Of a stretch of DNA of 60,000 nucleotides, positions 50,802-60,000 are shown piece by piece. The notes beneath the pieces were generated by a model. It was not told the DNA's origin. It searched no databases and saw only the letters and a list, made by a program, of their open reading frames with translations. Position 1 is the first letter of the stretch. Every line of letters begins with the position of its first letter. Origin of the DNA: Adiantum capillus-veneris (lineage: Eukaryota > Streptophyta > Polypodiopsida > Polypodiales > Pteridaceae); assembly GCA_014529385.2 (NCBI GenBank), contig CM043955.1:143355640-143415639 (forward strand), in the 5' to 3' direction. The position numbers and the translations under genes were made by a program.

Positions 50802-53054
50802 ATGCACTTACGCTCTGGGCGGGTGCTAGAACACGAGCATATTGAGGGTGCCTCTGTTCATACGGACACCCATTACCCGTCCACGATAAGCTCTAGACCC
50901 TCAGCGGGGACACAAGGTAGCACCACCCAAGACCCTAAAATAGCCGCCAGTGATTCCTCCTCCGACTCAGAAATCATGGAAGCATACCCTACCCAAAACA
51001 CTGAGAGAGAAGGCCATGCACCTCCCGAAGCTCCACAGCCTAGTACTAGTATGTTTAGCCGTTTCATGGAAACATTAGGTAGAGCTACTCGCTCGGAACC
51101 TGATGCAAATGAAGCACACGAAGGGGGTGGGGAAGTGGACTCTCCTTTCACATCGCACGTGGACCCCACACCCCCAAAGAGTGTCCATGTGGATATCCTG
51201 CCAACTTCTTACCAAGAAGGCCCTGTTGAGCTGCCTCCTTCAGAAGTTCCCTCTAGAGTACCGTTGGTGACAAGTAAAACCACGGGGAGCAACATTGCTT
51301 CTACCTCACAAGAAACCATTAACACGTCGACTCTAGAAGGATTGTTCATTAATGATCATTGGACATACGACCTCCACACTGAGGTGTTGACGGATCTACA
51401 CTCTGGCCAAGCCTACCATGTAGGATGGATAGAGATTGTACAATCCACCTCTAGTGCCACGAGCATCGAAGATCAACAGAAAATGATCTGTAATGTTATC
51501 CATGGCATTATTCAATCAGAAAGGCAAAACCGAGGGGTAAATATACTCTCAACTGGCCCCATGAGATTTCTGGATACGAGCAAGGCTCAACAGCCTACTC
51601 TATCACAAATGGAGACTCCTCTAATGAGTCCCATGGACCCATCTTACGTCATTTCACCTGGGGTCTCTATGCAATCTGAGCCTCCGAGCGAAAACTTTAG
51701 CTTCCCTAACTTGGCTCAACCCTCTATTAAGGAAAACACAGTGCTCACTCCAGGGATAAGCCTGACAGAGAATGTACCGATGACATCTACGGTTAGCGCA
51801 GTGCCACTACCTAGTGTCGTAGTACCTAATATGGGGCCTCGACCGTATGTGCCTCTAGCCCCTTATGCACACATGGCCCCCACACCTCCAATTGTACCAC
51901 TTGCTTATGCTCCTCGAGTGCCGCTCGCTAGCTCTTATCCGAGTGGACCTATGCCCGGTTATGTTCTATATCCTGCATCATCCACACATATGCCAAGACC
52001 GGTACCCGTTCCTCTCCCACATATGATTCCAAGAGTACCTCCACCGGCCCTGCCTCCTCACATAGGTGACTTGGCAGCGTTTGCTCAAACCATAGGTCGA
52101 TCTATCGCGGAAAATATGCGTCACGCATCTGATAGAGAGCCTAGAAGTAAGGCAGTACAAATTGCCAAACTCACGCAAAAATTCAATGGGGACGAAGATG
52201 CTAGGAAACACATTGAAGTGTTTGAACAAGTATGTGATTCCTTAGGGGAACGCAACGAACTACATAAGTGCAATGCCTTAAGCTTGACATTAAGTGGGAA
52301 GGCTGGAGATTGGTATAGGACCCTAAGGGTGGACGAGAAAACAATCTACCCTACCCTTCGAAGGTTGTTTCTAAAGGAGTACATACGAGAAGGTGTGATT
52401 TGGGGTGTAGCACAGAAGGCCGAACGCAAGGAAGGAGAGTCAGTAAGGGACTTCATTAGTCGTCTAAAGCACTTAAACTCTCGTTGCCGTGTAAATGAGC
52501 GCTTCAACAATAACCAACTGCTTGATCGATTCATTCGAGGGTTGAGGAATGAAGGAATCTATAATGGACTAGTGATTAGAGGTATCACAACCTGGGAAGA
52601 TGTCACTGCCAATGCAATCCAATTAGAGGACAACTTGATGATAGCAGGCATGAGGGTGTCTACTGACACGAGATCCACTAGCTCACAAGCCATTGAGTAT
52701 GAACCCATGACTGCAAAGCCCATTGCCAATGAGCCAAAGGTATTTGAGACATTCTTGACAGACCTCACCAAGGCAATCCAAGAGTCTCTTAAGGATAATC
52801 GACCCCCTCAAAATAGTCACATGTATCCAAGAAGGGAGCAACAATGGTGTTCCATTTGCTTAGGTCCACATAGCACTAGTGAGTGCCCTACGTTTAGAGT
52901 AAAATTTAATGGAACTTGCAACGAATGTGGTAGGTATGGTCACCAAGCTAAGGATTGTTTAATGATCAAACGTATGATGGCAAATAGACCACCTGTAGCC
53001 TGGACGGATGCGCCTCGAGCTCCTGTATTGATGCCTACTCCACCTGTTGAGTAA
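50802..53054 (+). CDS. Gag polyprotein of J (750 aa)
   Basis: Intact ORF starting MHLRSGRVLEHE. Residues 1-310 are hydrophilic and low in recognisable domains. About 330-420 is Pro-rich (YVPLAPYAHMAPTPP, PRPVPVPLPH). About 440-630 is the Retrotrans_gag capsid domain: AKLTQKFNGDEDARKHIEVFEQ, LSLTLSGKAGDWYRTL, RLFLKEYIREGV, VRDFISRLKHLNSRC, LLDRFIRGLRNEGIYNGLV. Two zinc knuckles follow, CSICLGPHSTSEC (about residue 683, a CX2CX3HX4C variant) and CNECGRYGHQAKDC (about residue 706, standard CX2CX4HX4C). It is far longer than a typical gag because of the N-terminal extension. It ends with TAA, after which the same frame stays open into the protease ORF. It would form the particle in the cytoplasm and bind J RNA. 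Confidence 0.93.
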   Translation: MHLRSGRVLEHEHIEGASVHTDTHYPSTISSRPSAGTQGSTTQDPKIAASDSSSDSEIMEAYPTQNTEREGHAPPEAPQPSTSMFSRFMETLGRATRSEPDANEAHEGGGEVDSPFTSHVDPTPPKSVHVDILPTSYQEGPVELPPSEVPSRVPLVTSKTTGSNIASTSQETINTSTLEGLFINDHWTYDLHTEVLTDLHSGQAYHVGWIEIVQSTSSATSIEDQQKMICNVIHGIIQSERQNRGVNILSTGPMRFLDTSKAQQPTLSQMETPLMSPMDPSYVISPGVSMQSEPPSENFSFPNLAQPSIKENTVLTPGISLTENVPMTSTVSAVPLPSVVVPNMGPRPYVPLAPYAHMAPTPPIVPLAYAPRVPLASSYPSGPMPGYVLYPASSTHMPRPVPVPLPHMIPRVPPPALPPHIGDLAAFAQTIGRSIAENMRHASDREPRSKAVQIAKLTQKFNGDEDARKHIEVFEQVCDSLGERNELHKCNALSLTLSGKAGDWYRTLRVDEKTIYPTLRRLFLKEYIREGVIWGVAQKAERKEGESVRDFISRLKHLNSRCRVNERFNNNQLLDRFIRGLRNEGIYNGLVIRGITTWEDVTANAIQLEDNLMIAGMRVSTDTRSTSSQAIEYEPMTAKPIANEPKVFETFLTDLTKAIQESLKDNRPPQNSHMYPRREQQWCSICLGPHSTSECPTFRVKFNGTCNECGRYGHQAKDCLMIKRMMANRPPVAWTDAPRAPVLMPTPPVE

Positions 53055-55973
53055 CTATCGCAACACATGGTCCCTAGATCTCAAAATGTTGTACAAGCTA
53101 CACCGCTACCACCTCCTGTGCTAGGACCGCAGCCCCCGCATCCAAGAGTCGCCCCTATGAACCAAGTGGGTTGCGAGCCATCAAATGCTTATGCAGATGG
53201 CTGTGAGGAGGAAATAGACACTAGTATTGCCTACGGACTTGATACATTGGAAGAATGTCCTATATACTACATGGAAGATTGTTGGGGACAAGTCAAGCCG
53301 GTTTATCAAGCTGCTGCTCTCGCATCCAGAGGTCAAAATATCAACACCCAGGCTAGGAGGCCACCTCTTCAATGCTACGAGTGTGGTGGACCACATCGAG
53401 CAGCGGAATGCCCTATTAGGCTGCAAAAGAATGCTGCACAGATGCAAATGAATCAAGGGAGCACGTCTGCAATGCCAATACTCACATGTAATCGTTGTGG
53501 CATAGATCACTTGATTGCCCAATGCCCCTATAACCCAAATGCGCCTAAAATCACACCCCTAAATTTGGTCGAAATTGCTAGTGTGACATCGCCAATACCA
53601 CCCGTCGCACCCGCTTATGCGATTACACGGTCCATGCTTCAAGGGCCAGGACATATCCTCGAAGAGAGAGATACCGCGTCAGTTATCCAAGCAAAGAAAA
53701 AGAAGACACGAAGGAAGAAGTCGCAGAATACGGAAAATTCAAAGCCAAGTTCCAAAACAAACATAGGAACAGGAGATGACCCCGTGTATATGAATGACCT
53801 CGAGGATGATTCAGATTCAGTCGAGACAATGGAGACTAGAACCAATACCACAAAGGGAAAGACCGACAAAGAAAACCGTAACATGGAACCAAATGAAAAC
53901 CGAATAAGAGAAAATCATAAAGAGCCTCTGAAAACACCACAAGTGTTTCCAAATCCAATCCAAGACCCCCAAGATAAACCGCAGGGGCAAAAAGGGAAGA
54001 ATCGTAAAAAGAAGATTGGGACGTACCCAAACCCTGTAGACGAGATTAAGCAGGTGAAACATCTAAGAGGTTTAGTGGAGGAGAATCAAAGGAAACTAGA
54101 ACCAGAACCCATGCATATCAAAATTCATGACACAGTGTTTCCCACACAAGTTCATCCACCCCACATGAACCATAGACCGTTAGCCATATCTAGTATCATC
54201 CAAGAAGGGAGTGAGGACGGGACATCAGAAAGTGAGCATACACCTTTCTTGTTGGAAAGGATGTTTAACGAAGGAATACATGATCCCATTGAGGAATATG
54301 AGATTCCATCCTCACCAGTTCCTAGTCAAGGACCTACACCCTGCAAAACGCCAATGAATGTTGCCAAACTAGTGGACTTCATGTCTTCTGAGGTCCGAAC
54401 CACGATCATAGCAAAGCTGTATGGAGATCCTGAGTTATTCCTTGCACTTCGAGCATTCCTTAACGGAGAGCTACGAACGGGATTACCGCAGTTTGCGCAA
54501 CCAAATAGGCCTGACTCGATTATGATTGATGAGGAAAATCATGTGCAATCACTTGACTTAGATGGACACGAGTCTGTGATTGAGGTACCCATTAACGAAT
54601 TAGGGCAGTATTTTGAAGGCGACGAGTCTAATGCGACCCTACCCATCACTACCAAGGGATTAACTATAAAGGGAATTCTTGATGGTGGTGCGGGAGTTAG
54701 CATCGTTACAAAAGATTGTTGGGAATCCATGGGAAAACCCCGCCTCAGTGTTACTAACATTGTGGTAAAGATGGCAAATGGTACCATAGCCAAACCTATT
54801 TGGATGCTCAAGGATCTTAAGATCAAAGTTCTAGGACACAAGGTACGACATACGTTCATTGTAATGGATTTCTCTAAACACCTTATTTCATATGAAATGA
54901 TTTTAGGACGACCATTCATGAGGGAAGCACAAATGGTTCATGATTGGTCTAAAAATCATGTCTATTTGCAATTCCAAGACTCTATCCTTAGAGTGGATTT
55001 GGTGACTGGTAAGGTACACCCCTTAGGGAGTAAAACCATTATTGATCATCGCTCTGACACCACAGTTCACTCGGCCCCACTACAATATTGTTACACTTGT
55101 AAGAAGGATACAGACATTGGCCAAGATTCTCCTTACATGGATGTGTTACCGGGTATGACGGAATCAGACAATGTGGATTGGGTCCACCTAGCATCAACCA
55201 TAGACACTTGGGGAAATAGGGGGACAACCTGGGTAACACCTGAGGGGGATGAAATGCATATACCCTTAAATATGCTACAAGCAATGCATATCGCTTCTGA
55301 CAAGACTCATCCTAATGTCACAAAGAAAACATACAAGTGGGTCCCTAAAGCTTCTTTAGTGACCATAGCTAGTGCTAAAAAACAGAAGCCTTGTAAGAAC
55401 CGTACCACTCGCTCCAAGAAAAGTAAGAAAATGTTGCGATGGATCCCTAAACGACTATTGGAAGCCCAAGGCTACTATCAAGGAAATGATCAAATCTGGG
55501 TGCCAAAATGTAGATTGTGCTCTTACCTATCACCTGACCCAAGTGAGCCCAATCCCGTAGCTCCAAAACGAATCAATGATCGTGGAAAGAAAACAATCAC
55601 AGAATGCTACACACCCGCTCCCGAGCTAGTTTGGGTACCAAAGAAAGAACGATTTGCTCCACCTAGCTCAGGAACAGGGAAATCAAATGAAGCTTCTTGC
55701 TCTTCATGTAGTTCCTATACGCAAATAGAAGCTTCGACACAACCTCCACCTACCACTGTACATATCCATCCAAGCACGAAAGAGTTTGCACCTTCCGGGG
55801 TAAGTTCACCACCTACAACAATGTTGCAAATAAAATCATGGGAGAGTACCTTACCACCCTTGCAACTAGATGAAACACATAGGGCGGTCGAAAACTATTG
55901 GTTAAAATCCTCACCTATTACCAACTGGAACAATTGGTTTCAAAGGGTGACAAGCTCATTTCAAACGGTATGA
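53055..55973 (+). CDS. Zinc-knuckle and retropepsin protein of J (968 aa from its first Met)
   Basis: The ORF is in the same frame as Gag, separated by a single TAA (53052-53054). The first Met is at 53067 but the frame is open from 53055, so readthrough would make a Gag-Pro fusion. Residues counted from Met: zinc knuckles CYECGGPHRAAEC (~103) and CNRCGIDHLIAQC (~141), both the CX2CX3HX4C variant. A basic/Lys-rich and acidic linker follows. The retropepsin-like domain is at ~530-640 with KGILDGGAGVSIV (active-site D-G-G), VVKMANGT, HTFIVMDF and YEMILGRPFMREAQMVHD. The C-terminal third has four W-(V/I)-P-K motifs (~758, 792, 811, 856) and no RT. A Pro protein this long with no pol behind it is unusual. 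Confidence 0.9.
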   Translation, partial: LSQHMVPRSQNVVQATPLPPPVLGPQPPHPRVAPMNQVGCEPSNAYADGCEEEIDTSIAYGLDTLEECPIYYMEDCWGQVKPVYQAAALASRGQNINTQARRPPLQCYECGGPHRAAECPIRLQKNAAQMQMNQGSTSAMPILTCNRCGIDHLIAQCPYNPNAPKITPLNLVEIASVTSPIPPVAPAYAITRSMLQGPGHILEERDTASVIQAKKKKTRRKKSQNTENSKPSSKTNIGTGDDPVYMNDLEDDSDSVETMETRTNTTKGKTDKENRNMEPNENRIRENHKEPLKTPQVFPNPIQDPQDKPQGQKGKNRKKKIGTYPNPVDEIKQVKHLRGLVEENQRKLEPEPMHIKIHDTVFPTQVHPPHMNHRPLAISSIIQEGSEDGTSESEHTPFLLERMFNEGIHDPIEEYEIPSSPVPSQGPTPCKTPMNVAKLVDFMSSEVRTTIIAKLYGDPELFLALRAFLNGELRTGLPQFAQPNRPDSIMIDEENHVQSLDLDGHESVIEVPINELGQYFEGDESNATLPITTKGLTIKGILDGGAGVSIVTKDCWESMGKPRLSVTNIVVKMANGTIAKPIWMLKDLKIKVLGHKVRHTFIVMDFSKHLISYEMILGRPFMREAQMVHDWSKNHVYLQFQDSILRVDLVTGKVHPLGSKTIIDHRSDTTVHSAPLQYCYTCKKDTDIGQDSPYMDVLPGMTESDNVDWVHLASTIDTWGNRGTTWVTPEGDEMHIPLNMLQAMHIASDKTHPNVTKKTYKWVPKASLVTIASAKKQKPCKNRTTRSKKSKKMLRWIPKRLLEAQGYYQGNDQIWVPKCRLCSYLSPDPSEPNPVAPKRINDRGKKTITECYTPAPELVWVPKKERFAPPSSGTGKSNEASCSSCSSYTQIEASTQPPPTTVHIHPSTKEFAPSGVSSPPTTMLQIKSWESTLPPLQLDETHRAVENYWLKSSPITNWNNWFQRVTSSFQTV

Positions 55974-55980
55974 TCTACCC

Positions 55981-55994
55981 AAGGAAGGGGGGAG
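55981..55994 (+). promoter_or_regulatory. Internal polypurine tract of J
   Basis: AAGGAAGGGGGGAG lies eight bases after the stop of the protease ORF. It shares GGAAGGGGGG with the 3' polypurine tract at 58006-58016. It could be a second plus-strand primer site or a relic of a former 3' end. Confidence 0.5.
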
Positions 55995-56246
55995 TGTTTG
56001 CTGACAGTCATCATTCATTTGTTTCCCTCTCAACCTTTTTCCCTGACCTCTCAATCTCCGATCTTAGGGAATGTATATATATAGCCTTATACTCACAAAA
56101 AAACAAAAATAGTAAAGAGCAAGAGCGCCTAGCAATGAGAGAGCACCCTATCAGATCTTACATATAAGTCCAAATTCACCGTGTCAATTCAAGCAACACA
56201 CAAAAACAACTCTTATGTTTTAAAGGCCTAACCAAATCTATCTGTC

Positions 56247-56672
56247 TTGTCAGAAATGGCTGCTTCACCAGAGGCATGCACTTCTATTTTTGATGAAAGG
56301 TACCCCTTGTCTTTTCAACAAGTGTTTTACGTATGCTACCCTATACTTTCTTGCGAATGGGATTTGATAGAGAGCCTTGCATGTGAGAGAAATTTTGAGG
56401 AGTTAGAATGGCTGATACGTCTATGGCTAACTAGTGATCCCTACCCAGTAGCGAATGTGTCTCCAATGGCACATGCTTATTCTTTTGCACAAGATCCACG
56501 CATCACGAGGTTCTTGATTAGCATGCTAGCACAAGAGGATGATGAAGAGGAACTAATAGAGACCGAGGAAGACTATGGCCTCACGGACAACGATTTTATT
56601 TATCTAGATGATGAGGATAGAGGCCTAGCCTTAGGGTGGCCACCCGGTTTATATAATATCCTCTTTCCTTGA
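56247..56672 (+). CDS. ORF3 of J, 141-aa acidic protein of unknown function
   Basis: Intact frame, start MSEMAASPEACTSIFDERYP. It has an aromatic/Cys-rich middle (FQQVFYVCYPILSCEWDLIESLACE), a helical segment ELEWLIRLWLTSD, and an acidic tail EDDEEELIETEEDYG ending WPPGLYNILFP. It is in the same frame as Gag and Pro, about 270 bp after the Pro stop. I know no homolog. No signal peptide or membrane helix is evident. The overlapping 89-aa frame at 55898-56167 is less convincing. Confidence 0.6.
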   Translation: MSEMAASPEACTSIFDERYPLSFQQVFYVCYPILSCEWDLIESLACERNFEELEWLIRLWLTSDPYPVANVSPMAHAYSFAQDPRITRFLISMLAQEDDEEELIETEEDYGLTDNDFIYLDDEDRGLALGWPPGLYNILFP

Positions 56673-58005
56673 TTCTAAAAGGGGTGACAGATAGGTAGGT
56701 TAGGGGTCTAGATTGTGTTTTGAGTTTGTTTTTTAGGATTTTTAATTTTTCCCACTGATGTGCCTCCTGGAGGTATTCCTTTTGTTTCCTAGTGTGTACA
56801 AGAGCGTGTTGCTATCGATAGGATTTGGACCTTCATGGAACCTTCAAATCAAGCGCGACCATCAACACAAACAGGTGTTTCTTGTCCATTAGCATTGCCC
56901 TTATCTTTTTGCATCCATGTTTGTCTGCCTTGATTGTGATTGGTAGCATAATATTCAGTACATTTGCTTAGTATCAACCATTTAATTCAATGTAATGTTT
57001 TGTCATAATCACTTGTGTAGGTTTAAAAATCAAGCAGTCCGACTAAGCTAGTTTGACCAAGCTAGGTATTAGAGATCTTCTCTTAATACCATGGGGAATG
57101 CCTTCCTAATAAGCAATGGTTACTTAGGTTCTTAATCCGATTTAGGCAGCATTGTATGAAATGTACTAGGGCTTTCTAGTGGGCTTGACCCTATTGACCT
57201 TTAGCTTAAGTATTATAAAGGGAGTTTACTAATGTGATGAGCCTGGGGAGGGTAACAGTGTTATATGACCCCCCAAAGTTACAAAATTTAAATGCTGAAA
57301 ATGAACAAGCAAAAAATCAAAGTGCCACAATGTAAAATTTTAAGCTGGAAGAGAAATCTCAGCTTGATTTGGTACTTCACTCACATGTATTGCCTATGGT
57401 ACTAGAGCCCTAGAGGTTCCCAGTGTGGGCGCTTTTCCTTGAAAAGCAAAAAACCCAAGGCATACAAAATAAGCACCCACTTCATAATTGAATCAATGTG
57501 AAAAGACTTTGGGGGGTCAAAGAAAAAGTAATCAGTCAGGCGATGATTTCATGAGAAATTCCTTTTATGGTAGCTTAACTACAAGGTTTTCTAGATATAG
57601 CCTCTAGTCAGCCCTCGAACATGAATACTTGGCTCTCGCGATTAAACAACTTAATTGACCAGAGAAAATTAAGAAGCTTACCCATGGTATTAATATTCGA
57701 TCTCTAGTGCTTTTCGATCGTCAAATTAGCGACCCCAGACTTGTTTAATTTTCTACCTTTACATCTGTTTATGCATTTGATTACATTGCAATTTAATGTT
57801 CATTGCTGACAAATTGTTTGAAATTCTTTTTCCAATCAATGTGTCTACCTAAAACTGCATATGCTTTTTAAGGGAATGCCATTACTGTGCCAATGTTGTT
57901 TGATTTTGCAGTGACTGAAGAAGGCTAAGGACATTCATCTCAAATGCTCTTCCACCTCGACGAACCAGCTTCAACTCAATAGCTTCCGAGGACGGAATCT
58001 ACATC
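56673..58005 (+). other. 3' non-coding region of J with a 13-bp inverted repeat
   Basis: About 1.3 kb without a supported ORF, and none of the RT or integrase motifs expected at this position. GACCCCCCAAAGT at 57267-57279 and its exact complement ACTTTGGGGGGTC at 57506-57518 could form a long-loop stem. Confidence 0.7.
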
Positions 58006-58016
58006 AGGAAGGGGGG
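58006..58016 (+). other. 3' polypurine tract of J
   Basis: AGGAAGGGGGG followed by CA and then the 3' LTR start TGTTAACC. This is the expected plus-strand primer position. Confidence 0.9.
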
Positions 58017-58018
58017 CA

Positions 58019-58318
58019 TGTTAACCCTCACGGCACACGGACACCCTATCGCCTACGACGGACGTGTATTATGTATTTGGTAGAGTCAGGTACCGGGCTT
58101 GTCGGACCAATAGGGAAAGGTAGAGTGATCGTCGATGAGAGGCGCACTTTAACTTGGACATTCAAGGGATTAGTTGGCTAAGCATGGGCGCCCAAGTGTG
58201 AATGGGGTGAGCTCCTATAAAAGCCAACTAAACCTAATTTTTACTCATTCTCTCATTTGTGCAATTGAAGAGTGCTCTTGCTCCATCTCCATCTCCATCT
58301 TCTTCTTCTTCACCTCCT

Positions 58319-58378
<60 letters not shown>

Positions 58379-58621
58379 TGTGTGCGATCGAGCATTACGA
58401 AGGCACGACGGCGGCGAAGCGGTTGAGCGCGGCACGACTGCAGCTTCTTCTTCATCGCGGCGAGGAATCCACCACGAAGGCGAGCGTAGAGCGGTGAGTG
58501 ACACACCCTTTGTTCTCTTGAGCTTGCTAGTTTAGGCTTGTTGTGTGCTTGGAGCCGTTTGTGGCTCGCACACGGTGTATCGGCAAGTCCCTTGCTTCGA
58601 CAGTGCGGCAAGGAGCGCACA
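58019..58621 (+). repeat. 3' LTR of J
   Basis: 603 bp, 16 bp longer than the 5' LTR because of a longer GT/GA microsatellite. I count about three base differences elsewhere (GCATGGGCGCCCAAG versus GCATGCGCGCACAAG, and TTCGACAG versus TTCGAGAG). TATA box at 58216-58223. Confidence 0.97.
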
Positions 58622-58626
58622 GAATT

Positions 58627-58916
58627 ACAGATGAAGTATTACAATGAGTATGATGTGTCTTATGAACAGAAAGATAGATAGAGTACAGCCGACAACAACT
58701 GCCAATGATTGACAACTCAAGTACAATTGCCAACAAATGCCACCAAAATGCTAACCCGATTATGCTCAGGATTATGCTAACCCCATTACAATGTAATGGG
58801 CCCTATTTATATGCCTTGGGTTTACCATGGTAGTTAACGTAGTAATTACTGACTGATTCACTGCCCGTCTCATAAGAGAGCGTTCCCACCTAGTGAAACT
58901 GTCTCAGCCGTCTACA
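58627..58916 (-). repeat. 5' LTR of H, outer part (split by J)
   Basis: It continues the H LTR after the J insertion, from ACAGATGAAGTATTACAATG to GTCTCAGCCGTCTACA, matching 26540-26801. It has an extra TTATGCTCAGGATTATGCTAA duplication. TATAAATAGGGCC lies on the minus strand near 58800. Confidence 0.94.
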
Positions 58917-60000
58917 ATTGGATTTAGAGAAAAGGCAATGATAAGTACAAATACAACTCAGGCTTATAATTATCTTTGTACAAAGATTATGAGAATGAAG
59001 CCTCATTCTAGTTTAAACTCATATTAGAAGTACTTCCCAAGCAGTAGGAGCAAGTGTAATCATGGAGAGACATTTGCTTTAAGCAAAAAATTAATTCCAA
59101 CAAAGGATAGAGTCCTCACCTGCATCCATCCAAACAAGAGAGCACATATGTTAGCCTTGAGTGTGTTTAGCTGGTATCAATGGAATATATGAGTTGTTAT
59201 CCACGCCCAACTTACAACTTTTTTAACTTAAAACCAATGTCCATAGTTTTTTTGGGTGTTCCAAATTAGTTTGTAAGAGATTTTTATTTATAAGTTTGGT
59301 TCCTATCTTTTAGTTATATCTTAAACAAAATATATTACCAGAAGTACACCAACCTTTCCAATCGAAGCAATTCATTTTAATATCTGATTTTGCCAGATTT
59401 ATCAAGCACTAATTCCTTTAGTTTTTTTAAGTACTATGAAGCTATGAAGTAACCAAAAAAGATCTTTTGAATGCCTCTTATCAGCCCAACTTCTAATCGG
59501 CAGAAAAAGGTAACCGACTCGGCCATGTTTATCTACCTCAAAAATATATAAATTCCCTTGGGCTAATTGAATCATTCTTCTCAAGTTTGTGTGTCCCAAT
59601 TTTTTTTTAAAAATTATACCAATCTTTTCATCAAGTATATTGTATCAACCTATTGAACAAGGTATCAATCCTTCCAAAGGACAAATAGAGCTCAATACCA
59701 CATCTTTCTATGTCAGTAACGAGCCAGAGTTTTAAAAAACCTATTTACAGCTTGTCTAAAAAATTACCCAATATTGTCAACATATATTCTAGATGTTACG
59801 CTATATAAGAAAGTAAGCGCGTTTTTTGGTACATACAATAATCCCAGAATGGCACAAAGAAGAAACCCATTATACCACGCAATAGTATGAAAAGTTATCC
59901 TCGTGTCAAATACAGAGTTAGGAAATTAGACAAAGAAATGGATCATTAGTGTTCTTTTAGTATCAAAAGGTAGGAGGTCCAACTAATACCTAGTATCAAA
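58917..60000. other. DNA flanking H: dispersed repeat (to ~59280), no gene seen beyond
   Basis: 58922-59280 is colinear with 19105-19450. The rest is AT-rich. The 65-aa minus-strand frame at 59402-59599 is not recognised and is not supported by any motif. Confidence 0.65.

Larger units (their letters stand above)
49224..58621 (+). mobile_element. Element J: young non-autonomous gag-protease LTR retrotransposon
   Basis: J is complete: LTRs at 49224-49810 and 58019-58621, GAATT target duplication at 49219-49223 and 58622-58626, primer site, polypurine tract, and three plus-strand ORFs in one reading frame. The LTRs differ by only about three substitutions outside the microsatellite, pointing to a recent insertion. 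No RT, RNase H or integrase motif exists in any frame of the 8.2-kb internal region. J must be copied and inserted by enzymes from another element. It lies inside the 5' LTR of H, in opposite orientation. Confidence 0.95.

Noticed and set aside
55898-56167. 89-aa ORF overlapping the end of the J protease ORF in another frame
   Set aside because: It has no motif, and it overlaps a real ORF and the internal polypurine tract. A frameshift extension is possible but unsupported.
59402-59599. 65-aa minus-strand ORF
   Set aside because: Single short frame without recognisable domain; neighbours are repeat DNA.

Overview
The window looks like nuclear DNA of a land plant. It is AT-rich, has very long (GA)n/(CT)n tracts, and carries spliced genes with GT..AG introns. 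Its LTR retrotransposons have primer-binding sites of the TGGCGCC(N)TGCCGGGGA type common in plant Athila/Tat-like elements. Degraded retroelement genes that may be Penelope-like, together with the many long CT/GA tracts, make me lean to a non-seed vascular plant such as a fern, but this is only an inference. I see no convincing ordinary host gene, tRNA, rRNA or CRISPR. Almost everything recognisable is transposable element, in several nested layers.

Layout. 1-5580: minus-strand non-coding LTR element (family A). 6720-9800: degenerate minus-strand Ty3/gypsy gag-pol whose reverse transcriptase is split by a 612-bp TTAA-flanked element (7472-8083). 11002-11275: 76-bp tandem repeat. 11396-12172: solo LTR with a 5-bp target duplication. 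12540-14241: remnant LTR element with a TGGTGCC primer site (family B). 14452-16860 and 23690-25620: two diverged copies of one degenerate minus-strand retroelement-like gene (perhaps Penelope-like). About 20050-22560: second family A element, plus strand. 22065-23668: a large inverted repeat enclosing GA tracts.

26315-58916 is one old minus-strand Ty3/gypsy element (called H here) expanded to 32.6 kb by later insertions. Joining the DNA on its two sides gives a sequence colinear with a dispersed repeat copy at 19085, which supports the boundaries. H carries gag, protease, RT, RNase H and integrase, then a long broken coiled-coil-rich extra ORF downstream of integrase. Its pol is interrupted by a roughly 11.9-kb insertion (G, about 33079-44945). 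G contains a multi-exon transposase-like gene (+), a spliced RING-like gene (-), and a NIF/FCP1-type HAD phosphatase-like gene (-). It also has three repeat arrays built on ATACCGGT/ATACCAGT words, and a LINE sits inside one of its (CT)n tracts.

H's own 5' LTR is interrupted by J (49224-58621). J is a young, structurally complete LTR retrotransposon with a GAATT target duplication and LTRs differing by about three substitutions plus microsatellite length. J encodes a 750-aa Gag, then in the same frame after a single TAA a 968-aa zinc-knuckle/retropepsin protein, then a 141-aa ORF. It has no RT, RNase H or integrase, so it must rely on enzymes supplied in trans. J and G are the two most interesting objects in the window.
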